From positions 19,572,396 through 19,636,395 of the forward strand of contig CM026402.1 in assembly GCA_014843695.1 (NCBI GenBank): 64,000 nt of DNA, given 5' to 3'. This document shows, piece after piece, positions 36,601 through 43,885 of the stretch. Source of the stretch: Archivesica marissinica. Its lineage: Eukaryota > Mollusca > Bivalvia > Venerida > Vesicomyidae. A program made the position numbers and the translations under genes. Positions within the stretch are counted from its first letter, which is position 1. Each line of letters begins with the position of its first letter. A model generated the notes under the pieces. The model saw nothing but the letters and a program-made list of their open reading frames with translations, was not told where the DNA came from and ran no database searches.

Positions 36601-39600
36601 GGATGTATATATGGACTTACCACAACGCTGACAGGCTGCAGACGATCCTCTGTACATCTATGCAGGGTAGACAGACATATATCGGGAATGCTGTGGTCGT
36701 CTGTTACAGCATCTGTGAGGCCCCAGTGAGGATCGATCATCTGGAACTCTCTACCATGAAGAGCACAAAGAGTCCTGAGTTCCGGTAATACTCTTTCCAA
36801 TAATACCGTACGTTCTGCTTCCGAGTCTGGAAGGATACTTATATGTTTTAGTTATGTGTTCTTTCATTTTACATTTATGTCTAGCCACCGTGCGGGACCT
36901 ATATATATATTATCCTGTATGTGTGCGCGTGTTTGTTTGTCGGGGTTTAAAGCCACACAAACGAGTCATACAGCGAATCTCCAGTTATAAGTGTTGGAGG
37001 AATTTTTTAGTTTATACAAATTTATTTTAGCTCGATTGCGAAACAAGTTATGCAACTTATATTAATCACTCTCGAGACCTCATTCCTGATGGAATCCATC
37101 GCCACGAGGGAGAGAGAAGAGGCAACGTGGAATTTAAATGCCTTGCCTAAGGGCACAATCGTAACGGCTCCAGCGAGGCTCGAACTCCGGACCTTTCGCA
37201 CCTGAACGCGCACGAAGGAGGAATACCACTGGTGAACCGTCCAGAAGTATTTCAGGCACGGACGGGCATAGCTAGATAGCTTCGTCACTTGATACTTTAA
37301 TGGAAAGCCTCAACCCAGACATAACCGGTTAGCGAGATCCAAGCAATGAGCTAAGAGTTATCTTACTCAAGGACACTACATACTTGCCGTAACCGTGTAT
37401 CGAACATGGAGACCCCACCCCACAAGCACACACATGATTCTCTACAACCGGATCACAGACGCCACGAGACTTAGTCGATATGAATTGAAAGGAGGTATCA
37501 CATACGTCGCACAGTGATTACATTTGCCATTGACCGCCGCATCCATAGAGAGGCTGATGTGTCACGTGATGCTGTAACATCGTCCAAGAAATAGTTCGCA
37601 ATGCGCATGTCACAATTTCATTATTTACAATAAAAACAAATATTCTTTAAAATAGAAGCTTGATTTCTTAGCCAACCGCCTGTTAATGATAACTAATTAT
37701 GCGGGAAAATCAAAAAGTGGACAAGTAGTATTCGGTGGTGTTGACAGTGATATATAACTGCGTTGGAGTTTGGAGCTATGAACAAAGATGGAGACCGTAC
37801 TCTTTCAATAATTCCGAATAGCAACAGATAATAAACGTTCAGGCCCGTCGCTGGGCATACGCAAGTACGCACGTGCGTATCATTGGTCTCAGAAAACTCC
37901 AAAAATGAAAACTCCAAAAATGCATTAAAACCTCGGTGGTAGTAGGGATACATAGGCGCCGTGATGTGTGGAGTGGTGGAATAATTGAGCCCATTGCAAA
38001 TATGGTGCATCTCGAAATTTAGTTTGTGCTATTTTACGTGCTTGTTTAATTGATAAGGGCGATAGATCATGTATATTATACATTTAGCCTTAAGTTATAC
38101 CTTTATAGTTTATACGGATTGTCGTAAGAACTTTAGTCCTACAATTGTATGTTACAAAATGCATTGAAATGCAGGAAATTGCTTCCTCGTTACAAAAAAA
38201 ATCTCCGTGGGGGCATGCCCCCGGACCCCCCCCCCCAGCGTACTCGCTCGCTATACTCACTCGACAAACACGCATATCTGGCAGTGCGTATCATCAAAAT
38301 AGCTCCAGCGACGGCCCTGACGTTCATATATCTGAACAGATGCAGTACATGTTATGCACGTAGAACGACTTTATATATACGAATAGGGAAAGTTTATAGC
38401 TTAGAGTAAATTGACAAGCATTTACTTATTCTGCGAATCTTTAACTTAGCTAATCAATGTTAAAGCAGCATTACATCGTAATAAAGGATGGGTAAAATAT
38501 AAATACTAATGTGCGTGTGTTTACAAAGATCGAAATAGTCGCTCAGAAACGATAAAATTCCAATAAATATAAACCGTCGTATACGCGAATTTGTTTATCA
38601 ACATACAAAATGTAAACACGCACAACGCGCATGTGTGAAACAACAGAGGTTGTAGAAAACGAATATATTTTGAACATGAAAGACTATCTATTTATCTTCC
38701 TCTAATGTCGAACCCCTCGCGGGGATGTAGACATGTCACTAAAAGACTTAGATAACAGAGGTATGAATCAACATCTCAAGTATTTAATTAAAAAAGACAA
38801 CGTGGGGCAAATGGGGACAATGCATTCCGAATGTAAACAAGTGCGGACGATGCGTTCTGGTTGTAAACAAATACGTGACCGATCGACTCGGAAAGTCCTA
38901 CTTTCGGTTTCGAGTTTGTTTTATCGCAAAAAACTTTGTTAACCAATTGAACATAAGCATACAAAGTATAATGTTAGAATGCATTGCTACCCATACGTAA
39001 AATTTGAATTTTTCAAATATCTTTTATTTCATACGACGTAATGCTGCTTTAAGTATAATGTCAACATATTAAGCTATATGTGTTTACACGTACACCAGGA
39101 ACAAACTATTACAACTGGTTCACATTTTACCTGAAAATCCGGAGCATAGATACATCCTAATACATTTGTTTCTTGTGGGACAACTGACATGCACATGTCC
39201 ATTTAGAATCCTCTGGATTTTGTCCTCAAAGCTAAGTCTCGTCTGTTCGCGTGTCATTGGACGCTTCACATGCGGTGTTTGGACCGGACTAACTTCCAAA
39301 TGTCTGAAGTTCACATCTGCGTATTTGGTTTTTAATCGAGTCAGATCAAACACCGGATCATCATTTGTTTGTCTATCAAGATGGTTTTCATGATCCGAAT
39401 CTATGTTCAGAGAGTCTACGGATTCCTCGCCTTCTGAACGAACACCATTCATGTCGCCATTTTGATTTATATCTGGGAACTGCACTGTAGCGTTTGGTAA
39501 AGTTTGCTCGTCGATTTGCAAGTTTTCAGTTTTCTTTACAATGTCAGGTAGAGGTTGGTCGCCTGTAGCTACTGTTGGACCTTCTTTCCCTGCCTTTGCC

Positions 39601-40507
39601 CCAGTCTCTGTGTATTTATTAAACATATCCTTGTTCTTCTTCTGCAATATGAATTTATAAAAATTATTATGTTAGTTTATACACATGTTTTTCTCACTTG
39701 CGCAACTAGTTCTCACAGCATTATTTTCATCGCTCTCGAGACCGCATTCCTAATGGAATCGATCGCCACGAGGGAGAGAGAAGGGTCACTGTGGACTCTA
39801 ATTGCCTTGCCTAAGGGCACACTCGTCTACAGCTGGTCGTGATCGCCATGCCTCTCACACCTGAAGCTAACGCGCAACCAGTGCGCTACCACAAACTTCC
39901 ATTATATGTCACGGAACTACAATGTCCCGCACGCCTTCATGTTTTGATTCACACATAATGATTTAGTATGTGTCTTTCTTTTGTGGGTTCAAAGTCGCAC
40001 CAACTACTTAGATCATATGGCGACTCTCCAGCTACTATTGGTGGAGGAAGACCATGTGTGTCTCTCTGAGCAGTATTGCAGGCACAGAGGAGCTTTCTTT
40101 CCTCCTAGCAAGCCCCGTCCATGCAGAGTCCAGCTAGACCATTGCAGTATCGTAATAGATGCTAGCATAGAATACATGTTATAACTATTTGTTGTATATC
40201 ATAGACGAGCTTTCTTTCCTCCGAGCAAGCCCCGTCTATGCAGAGTCCAGCTAGACCATTACAGTATCGTAAGTTATGCTAGTATAGAATACATGTTATA
40301 ACTATTTGTTGTATATCACAGTATCGAGCTACCTGTTTTCCCCGCTTGCCGTCCCAGGGGTTGTACTCCTTCCCGTGACGTCCGGCTATATCATCTACAA
40401 TTATCGCATCCATCTTCTTAAGGCGCCGCTCAAACCGCTGCATCAGTTGACGCTGTAGTAATTGTAATAGTTATAATAACCGTAGCAAAGACACGTTTCA
40501 TTCATTG

Positions 40508-40551
<44 letters not shown>

Positions 40552-40553
40552 GA

Positions 40554-40592
<39 letters not shown>

Positions 40593-40692
40593 GAATATAA
40601 TAATTATAATAATAATAATAATAAAAAAAAATAAAATAATAATAATAAAAATAATAATAATAATAATAAAATAATAATAATAAAAGAATATT

Positions 40693-40723
<31 letters not shown>

Positions 40724-40757
40724 GAATATAATAATAATAATAATAATAATAAATAGA

Positions 40758-40802
<45 letters not shown>

Positions 40803-40804
40803 GA

Positions 40805-40840
<36 letters not shown>

Positions 40841-40842
40841 TA

Positions 40843-40873
<31 letters not shown>

Positions 40874-42143
40874 TCTAGTAATCATAATAATAATAATAAA
40901 GACTTTATTTTACGAGAGAACTCATTTAACAAAAGTTAATCTACCACGAGGCCCTCAACATAAATCAAATTGTATCACTTTATAACGTGACGGGTGTTTT
41001 GACAATAAATAAACGAGAATTGATTTTTACATTACTTCTACACAATCATGATATAGTCACAGATACTTTGAAATATCACAGGAACTTGAAATTTTATCCA
41101 TAAGCCACCAAAGGTCTCGTACCTCTATCCTAGGACACCCCCCTATATTAAAAAAAGACAGGAATGCAACGTAAACAATACCCCACCCACTACTCACGAC
41201 ATATAAATGCTAACTAACATCGTGTGACAGCCACACTCCCGGGGCTTGTTAGTTAAAGGAAACAAAAATATACCTCTTTTTTTAATAGAGGGGGGGGATC
41301 TAGGATAGAGGTACGAGACCTTTGGTGGCTTATGGATACAATTTCAAGTTCCTGTGGAAATATAAACCATGGACATTCAGTCTAATCTAGTATCTTTATT
41401 ACAATTTATTACAGATTATAAATCTGGCGAACATGTTGAAACAGGCTAGGATGGAATTGCATGACATTTTGCTTATGTTCCCCTCACACCATGGCGATCA
41501 CGAGTTGCGTATGGTTGCGAATAAAACAAATATAGTGGTCATAAGTTCCGAACGCAACTCGAGTAAGTTCGGAAATTTTGAACATGTTCAATAATTCTCT
41601 GCGAATGCCTGCGATCAATTTATACGCAACAGGTATATAGGCCTACGCTACGCACGCAGCACGGTCGCAACAGGTACGCAACTCGTAAGTTATGAACGCA
41701 TGTGATCGCATGTTCACATTTGAGGTATCTGGCCAGGTTTTGTGCGCAATCTTTCATCTCATCGTGTGAGGGGGGTCCAGCACCTGGACTTGATCTTCCC
41801 ATCTCTTCAGCCTCGTGTCAGTGTCGTTGTAGGAGTTGAGTTTTGGATTCCACATCATTGAGTTCTCCCTCAGCCACTCATCCATCAGAATCTCTCTGGC
41901 CTCGCTGATGGTAGCATATTCTTTGATTTTCCTGGGCTTGGTGGGGTTAGTCACCTTCGTTTTCTTCTTGGATTTGGGTGAAGAACGAGAGCCATGTTCA
42001 TCAGAAACAATGACTGCTACACTAGTTGAATGCTGTGATGAATGGGAGGAGCCACGGGTCAATGGTTCTGTAGGAGGAGCAGGGGCGGTATCAACAGACG
42101 GCACACCCTCCCTCTTGCTGGTTGTTTTCGGCCACGGCCACAT
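24051..42143 (-). CDS. NACHT and WD-repeat domain protein (NWD1/NWD2-like), 12-exon gene
   Basis: Spliced on the minus strand: exons 42143-41784, 40452-40333, 39641-39131, 36826-36621, 35392-34929, 34269-34139, 33210-32996, 32594-32368, 31835-31677, 31204-31075, 28607-28508 and 27637-24051. All junctions are GT-AG, all phases agree, and the sum is 6,210 bases (2,069 residues plus TGA). Order: basic N-terminal extension (1-320), DUF4062-like module (about 320-740), NACHT with Walker A GQPGCGKSS (775-783) and Walker B PLVLYIDALD (862-871), STRPD sensor-like motif (898-902), helical linker, WD40 repeats (about 1305-2050), acidic tail. Family members are STAND NTPases, thought to assemble on nucleotide binding; vertebrate NWD1/NWD2 are shorter, at about 1,560-1,740 residues. 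A cytosolic signalling or scaffold role is inferred. An ATTAAA near 23,799 could be the poly(A) signal. The ligand and the orthology (NWD1, NWD2 or a lineage-specific NLR-like group) are unresolved. The start codon is uncertain; see exon 1. Confidence 0.9.
27755..28020 (+). mobile_element. SINE-1, full length
   Basis: Head GTCCGCCTCCGTGGTCGAGT, then ACGGGTTCGAGCCCCGCTCA, body TGGTTAACCGCTGGAGCCTG, and tail GTAAAACCCGAAATATAACA. It lies in the intron between exons 11 and 12, in the antisense orientation to the gene, about 120 bases upstream of the exon 12 acceptor. Confidence 0.9.
28050..28275 (-). mobile_element. SINE-5 copy in intron 11
   Basis: Minus-strand (same sense as the gene) SINE-5 with GGAAGGTCATTGGTT and a degraded B box; adjoins the SINE-1 end. 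The 28,276-28,507 remainder of the intron is unremarkable. Confidence 0.7.
28508..28607 (-). CDS. NACHT/WD gene exon 11 (Walker B)
   Basis: 100 bases, phase 0 to phase 1. Acceptor ATATTTCAG, donor GACA then GTACGA. It encodes DYIGLINDFSQRMSLAEEQK and then PLVLYIDALDRLD, the Walker B strand with the acidic pair expected for NACHT ATPases. It joins exon 12 to read DRLDNDHDGRKLSWLPKILP, which restores the family's LSWLP motif. Confidence 0.95.
28904..29280. mobile_element. MITE family M, copy 2 (right end damaged)
   Basis: TTAA at 28,900-28,903 then AGCGACACTACATC. The interior matches copy 1 (CAACTAATAAACAA, GTCGTATACGCGGTTTGTTG). The right terminus is only GCGATGTAGTGTATG, so the end is lost or mutated. 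In intron 10. Confidence 0.8.
29281..29925. other. intronic AT-rich sequence
   Basis: Middle of the long intron between exons 10 and 11. No repeat or exon-like segment recognised. Confidence 0.5.
29926..30112 (-). mobile_element. SINE-2 tail fragment fused to a SINE-1 copy
   Basis: 29,926-29,963 is the 3' end of SINE-2 (TCGCTACCGGTTTCCCATTT). 29,964-30,112 is SINE-1 with its B box (TTCGAGCCCCGCTC) but without the A-box region. In intron 10. Confidence 0.75.
30113..30689. other. intronic sequence without recognised features
   Basis: Three open frames of 62-69 codons occur on both strands, without splice pairing or motifs. Confidence 0.4.
30690..30976. repeat. 62-bp minisatellite
   Basis: About 4.5 copies containing GGGGGAGACTGCAGTGTCCT and AATGGTAACACTGAAATGGC, ending about 100 bases from the exon 10 donor. 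Confidence 0.93.
31075..31204 (-). CDS. NACHT/WD gene exon 10
   Basis: 130 bases, phase 2 to phase 0. Acceptor CTACTTGTAG, donor ACG then GTTTGT. It encodes NGVAVAVRSVGSTTESTNVR and LLYNICQQLRVVYG, the second strand and helix of the NACHT fold. In relatives this reads roughly V-RF-GT-SSN-R-LL-S-CQQL, with which it agrees. A piggyBac-type MITE (31,320-31,538) sits just upstream in the intron. Confidence 0.93.
31320..31538. mobile_element. MITE family P, copy 3 (inverted, intronic)
   Basis: TTAA at 31,316-31,319 and 31,539-31,542; CCCATTCAACACCA and TGGTGTTGAAAGGG termini. Part of the internal palindrome is deleted (CGTCACGAGCCGGCTCATC remains). In the intron between exons 9 and 10. Confidence 0.88.
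31677..31835 (-). CDS. NACHT/WD gene exon 9 (Walker A)
   Basis: 159 bases, phase 2 to phase 2. Acceptor ATTTTCAG, donor GG then GTAAGC. It holds the nucleotide-binding P-loop: SVLVVHGQPGCGKSSVLAKA, with Lys781 and Ser782 as expected phosphate- and Mg-contacting residues. The preceding FQGMKETLHIIKSYIRS helix is typical of NWD-type NACHT domains. Confidence 0.95.
32368..32594 (-). CDS. NACHT/WD gene exon 8
   Basis: 227 bases, phase 0 to phase 2. Acceptor TATATATAG, donor AG then GTGAGC. It encodes VSDQYILPFEVSWAPGGVRI through HVHGVIERRLLDSF and ends EHVLFFQQR, the helical region immediately before the NACHT P-loop exon. No stop or frame break is seen. Confidence 0.9.
32749..32938 (+). mobile_element. 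5'-truncated SINE-3 with target-site duplication, intronic
   Basis: Bounded by ACTGAACGCA at 32,739-32,748 and 32,939-32,948. Starts just before the B box, so it lacks the A box. Antisense to the gene, in the intron between exons 7 and 8. Confidence 0.92.
32996..33210 (-). CDS. NACHT/WD gene exon 7
   Basis: 215 bases, phase 1 to phase 0. Acceptor TTTTCAG, donor AAG then GTGGGT. The peptide LLEHELHHILHEHDTSLEQC and then IVVNRAIGDIEDNL matches the part of NWD-type proteins that follows the SVTE-E-E helix and contains a Cys followed by a hydrophobic strand. A truncated SINE-3 begins 57 bases downstream of the donor, and a SINE-4 lies in the upstream intron. Confidence 0.9.
33430..33662 (+). mobile_element. 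SINE-4, near full length, intronic
   Basis: A box GATTAGCGCGCTCGCTTCTC, B box GGGTTCGATCTTCGG, core GGTGGGTTTTCTGCGGGTAC, tail GTTGTAAAATAAATAAAG. Antisense to the gene, in the intron between exons 6 and 7. A TA-rich microsatellite (33,336-33,366) precedes it. Confidence 0.9.
34139..34269 (-). CDS. NACHT/WD gene exon 6
   Basis: 131 bases, phase 2 to phase 1. Acceptor ATTTTACAG, donor CCAC then GTGAGT. It encodes SSVLKDFGKGDASRRLYAHQ and then NWIEIRSKLLHILNRFGNSN, a helical segment between the DUF4062-like core and the NACHT domain. A 178-bp Tc1/mariner-type MITE sits in the intron between exons 5 and 6. Confidence 0.9.
34486..34663. mobile_element. Tc1/mariner-type MITE, intronic
   Basis: Inverted ends CAGTCAAACCTGT and ACAGGTTTGACTG with TA on each side (34,484-34,485 and 34,664-34,665). 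The 178-bp interior repeats a GGCTGCTTA motif. No transposase. A decayed relative lies near 3,925. Confidence 0.85.
34760..34960. repeat. 100-bp tandem duplication of exon 5's 3' end and donor
   Basis: 34,760-34,859 and 34,860-34,960 share GATTGGAGGTACCG and AAGTATACCTTATGTTTTGA. The second copy carries the functional donor at 34,927-34,928; the first carries an identical one at 34,827-34,828. Only a few bases differ. Confidence 0.93.
34929..35392 (-). CDS. NACHT/WD gene exon 5
   Basis: 464 bases, phase 0 to phase 2. Acceptor GACACAG, donor AG then GTATAC. It opens with VMLTDRLGQAILPTQL, matching the family segment around a LLGDRYG-like strand, then carries a charged, Gln/Glu-rich insertion and ends NSVPPIYKLQNI, a conserved-looking motif. 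The final part of the exon plus donor is duplicated 100 bp downstream (34,760-34,859), giving a second identical GTATAC donor at 34,828. Confidence 0.9.
35846..36620 (-). repeat. minisatellite of duplicated exon 4 ends and 5' splice sites
   Basis: Units of roughly 38-55 bp. Read on the gene's strand each is CTGCAGCCTGTCAACATTAT(G) followed by GTAAGTCC and TTATATACATC. The template is the real exon 4 end plus donor at 36,621. I count 14 downstream units keeping GTAAGT, one with GTCAGT, and two short units with ATTAGTCC or ATCAGTCC. The array fills intron 4 close to the exon; 35,393-35,845 of the same intron is ordinary AT-rich sequence. Confidence 0.95.
36621..36826 (-). CDS. NACHT/WD gene exon 4 (DUF4062-like core)
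   Basis: 206 bases, phase 1 to phase 0. Acceptor CCTTCCAG, donor GTG then GTAAGT. It encodes DSEAERTVLLERVLPELRTL followed by HGREFQMIDPHWGLTD, the conserved region of the N-terminal module of NWD-type proteins. The last bases (CTGCAGCCTGTCAGCGTTGTG) and the donor are the template for the tandem array that fills the next 0.8 kb of intron. Confidence 0.92.
36950..37300 (-). mobile_element. SINE-5 interrupted by a SINE-3, intronic
   Basis: SINE-5 pieces at 36,950-36,998 (AATCTCCAGTTATAAG) and about 37,215-37,300 flank a SINE-3 on the minus strand (37,008-37,210). GGAGGAAT on both sides is the likely target duplication. SINE-5 is again the older family. Confidence 0.8.
37301..37839. other. intronic sequence without recognised features
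   Basis: Lies in the intron between exons 3 and 4. No repeat family or exon candidate noted. Confidence 0.4.
37840..38319. mobile_element. hAT-like non-autonomous element, intronic
   Basis: Ends CAGGCCCGTCGCTGG and CCAGCGACGGCCCTG are inverted repeats with one mismatch, and both sides adjoin ACGTT. CAGGG-type termini suggest hAT, but an 8-bp duplication is not clean. Interior subterminal GTGCGTATCAT occurs near both ends. No transposase frame. Contains a C10-12 run at 38,226. Confidence 0.65.
38464..39048. mobile_element. MITE family M, diverged copy 3, intronic
   Basis: TTAA at 38,460-38,463 and 39,049-39,052; termini AGCAGCATTACATCG and CGACGTAATGCTGCT. The interior resembles copies 1 and 2 at the GTCGTATACGCG part. 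It ends 82 bases from the exon 3 donor. Confidence 0.82.
39131..39641 (-). CDS. NACHT/WD gene exon 3
   Basis: 511 bases, phase 0 start and phase 1 end; acceptor ATATTGCAG, donor TCAG then GTAAAA. Most of it is low-complexity and acidic (EGEESVDSLNIDSDHENH), probably disordered. The end, CIRMYLCSGFS, is the first strand of the DUF4062-like module and joins exon 4 to read IRMYLCSGFSDSEAERTVLL, the usual opening of this module in NWD/TEP1-type proteins. Confidence 0.88.
39674..39900 (-). mobile_element. SINE-3 copy, diverged, intronic
   Basis: Body CGCTCTCGAGACCGCATTCC and GGATCGATC-like variants of the family, with a damaged head (CTACCACAAACTTCC). Same strand as the gene, about 35 bases upstream of exon 3. 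Confidence 0.75.
39985..40086 (-). mobile_element. SINE-5 fragment, intronic
   Basis: Only the distal part (TATGGCGACTCTCCAGCTAC, ATTGGTGGAGGAAGACC) remains before the tandem duplication at 40,090. Confidence 0.65.
40090..40323. repeat. 117-bp tandem duplication, intronic
   Basis: Two copies starting GAGCTTTCTTTCCTCC and ending TTGTTGTATATCA, 117 bp apart, immediately downstream of exon 2's donor. Confidence 0.9.
40333..40452 (-). CDS. NACHT/WD gene exon 2
   Basis: Forty codons, phase 0 at both ends. Acceptor ACTACAG, donor CAG then GTAGCT. The peptide RQLMQRFERRLKKMDAIIVD continues to GKEYNPWDGKRGKQ and is charged and helical. It lies next to a large AAT microsatellite (40,510-40,900) upstream in the transcript and a 117-bp tandem duplication (40,090-40,320) downstream, so little of the flanking intron is unique. 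Confidence 0.75.
40510..40900. repeat. (AAT)n microsatellite with TAGAATAT interruptions
   Basis: About 390 bp of AAT repeats broken at irregular intervals by AATAGAATAT, which gives a second level of periodicity. The 64-codon minus frame here is an artefact. Confidence 0.97.
41077..41356. mobile_element. long-TIR MITE (hAT-like), intronic
   Basis: Inverted repeats of about 85 bp start CACAGGAACTTGAAATT at both ends and are nearly identical. GAAATAT occurs directly outside each end (41,070-41,076 and 41,357-41,363), a 7-bp or imperfect 8-bp duplication. The spacer is about 110 bases. Lies in intron 1 of the NACHT/WD gene. Confidence 0.85.
41784..42143 (-). CDS. NACHT/WD gene exon 1 (N-terminal extension)
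   Basis: Opens at an ATG at 42143 preceded in frame by TGA, in a poor initiation context (T at -3, T at +4). It encodes about 120 residues: Ser/Thr/Pro-rich, then a strongly basic stretch (SPKSKKKTKVTNPTKPRKIK) and an amphipathic segment ending DTDTRLKRWEDQVQ. The donor is CAG followed by GTGCTG, the weakest in the gene, but its phase matches exon 2. A second ATG at 42214 has a much better context (A at -3, G at +4) and opens a Lys-rich frame offset by one base that runs into this exon; the true start or an indel may lie there. Confidence 0.65.
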
Positions 42144-42349
42144 GAAAATGTTTCAGTAGTTTTGACATCACTTTTGGGGTCACTTTTATCTGTTTTCTTG
42201 CTAACTTTCCCCATGTTGACTCTTCGATGAACAAATCAGTACTGAAGAAACTATGTGTGTTTTACGTTGCGCTTGGTGCGTATACACATATTGTGTACAC
42301 GCAGCTGATAGGTTTCAGCATACGCTATGGTGTGGGCAACATAATACTT

Positions 42350-42658
42350 GGTATCACTGTACAGCATAGCACACCACAGAGTGGTTCTTTATCACTGTAC
42401 AGCATAGCACACCAGAGAGTGGTTCTTTATCACTGTACAGCATAGCACACCGCAGAGTGGTTCTTTATCACTGTACAGCATAGCACACCACAGAGTGGTT
42501 CTTTATCACTGTACAGCATAGCACACCATAGTGTGGTTCTTTATCACTGTACAGCATAGCACACCAGAGAGTGGTTCTTTATCACTGTACAGCATAGCAC
42601 ACCAGAGAGTGGTTCGTTAACTCTGTACAGCATAGCACACCAGAGAGAGAGTGGTTCT
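42350..42658. repeat. 38-bp minisatellite
   Basis: Eight copies containing TCTTTATCACTGTACAGCAT and AGCACACCACAGAGTGGT. Lies 140 bp upstream of the NACHT/WD exon 1 start. Confidence 0.95.
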
Positions 42659-42885
42659 TTATTAGTCCTCCACAACCACGGCGCGACACCTCCAGTCCTC
42701 CAACCACGGCGCGACACCTCCAGTACTATATTAGTCCTCCACAACCACGGCGCGACACCTCCAGTACTATATTAGTCCCCCAACCACGGCGCGACACCTC
42801 CAGTACTATATTAGTCCTCCACAACCACGGCGCGACACCTCAACTCCTCCAACCACGGCGCGACACCTCCAGTACTATATTAGTC
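42659..42885. repeat. 41-bp minisatellite running into the gap
   Basis: About five copies containing CAACCACGGCGCGACACCTC and CAGTACTATATTAGTCC; GC-richer than its surroundings. Confidence 0.93.
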
Positions 42886-43885
42886 NNNNNNNNNNNNNNN
42901 NNNNNNNNNNNNNNNNNNNNNNNNNNNNNNNNNNNNNNNNNNNNNNNNNNNNNNNNNNNNNNNNNNNNNNNNNNNNNNNNNNNNNNNNNNNNNNNNNNNN
43001 NNNNNNNNNNNNNNNNNNNNNNNNNNNNNNNNNNNNNNNNNNNNNNNNNNNNNNNNNNNNNNNNNNNNNNNNNNNNNNNNNNNNNNNNNNNNNNNNNNNN
43101 NNNNNNNNNNNNNNNNNNNNNNNNNNNNNNNNNNNNNNNNNNNNNNNNNNNNNNNNNNNNNNNNNNNNNNNNNNNNNNNNNNNNNNNNNNNNNNNNNNNN
43201 NNNNNNNNNNNNNNNNNNNNNNNNNNNNNNNNNNNNNNNNNNNNNNNNNNNNNNNNNNNNNNNNNNNNNNNNNNNNNNNNNNNNNNNNNNNNNNNNNNNN
43301 NNNNNNNNNNNNNNNNNNNNNNNNNNNNNNNNNNNNNNNNNNNNNNNNNNNNNNNNNNNNNNNNNNNNNNNNNNNNNNNNNNNNNNNNNNNNNNNNNNNN
43401 NNNNNNNNNNNNNNNNNNNNNNNNNNNNNNNNNNNNNNNNNNNNNNNNNNNNNNNNNNNNNNNNNNNNNNNNNNNNNNNNNNNNNNNNNNNNNNNNNNNN
43501 NNNNNNNNNNNNNNNNNNNNNNNNNNNNNNNNNNNNNNNNNNNNNNNNNNNNNNNNNNNNNNNNNNNNNNNNNNNNNNNNNNNNNNNNNNNNNNNNNNNN
43601 NNNNNNNNNNNNNNNNNNNNNNNNNNNNNNNNNNNNNNNNNNNNNNNNNNNNNNNNNNNNNNNNNNNNNNNNNNNNNNNNNNNNNNNNNNNNNNNNNNNN
43701 NNNNNNNNNNNNNNNNNNNNNNNNNNNNNNNNNNNNNNNNNNNNNNNNNNNNNNNNNNNNNNNNNNNNNNNNNNNNNNNNNNNNNNNNNNNNNNNNNNNN
43801 NNNNNNNNNNNNNNNNNNNNNNNNNNNNNNNNNNNNNNNNNNNNNNNNNNNNNNNNNNNNNNNNNNNNNNNNNNNNNNNNNNNNN
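42886..43885. other. assembly gap, exactly 1,000 N
   Basis: A round-number placeholder between two different satellites, so its true length is unknown. The open frame spanning it is meaningless. Confidence 1.

Noticed and set aside
36136..36800. 173- and 119-codon frames over the intron 4 array treated as separate genes
   Set aside because: They are exon 4 and its read-through into duplicated exon ends, covered by the splice-site finding.
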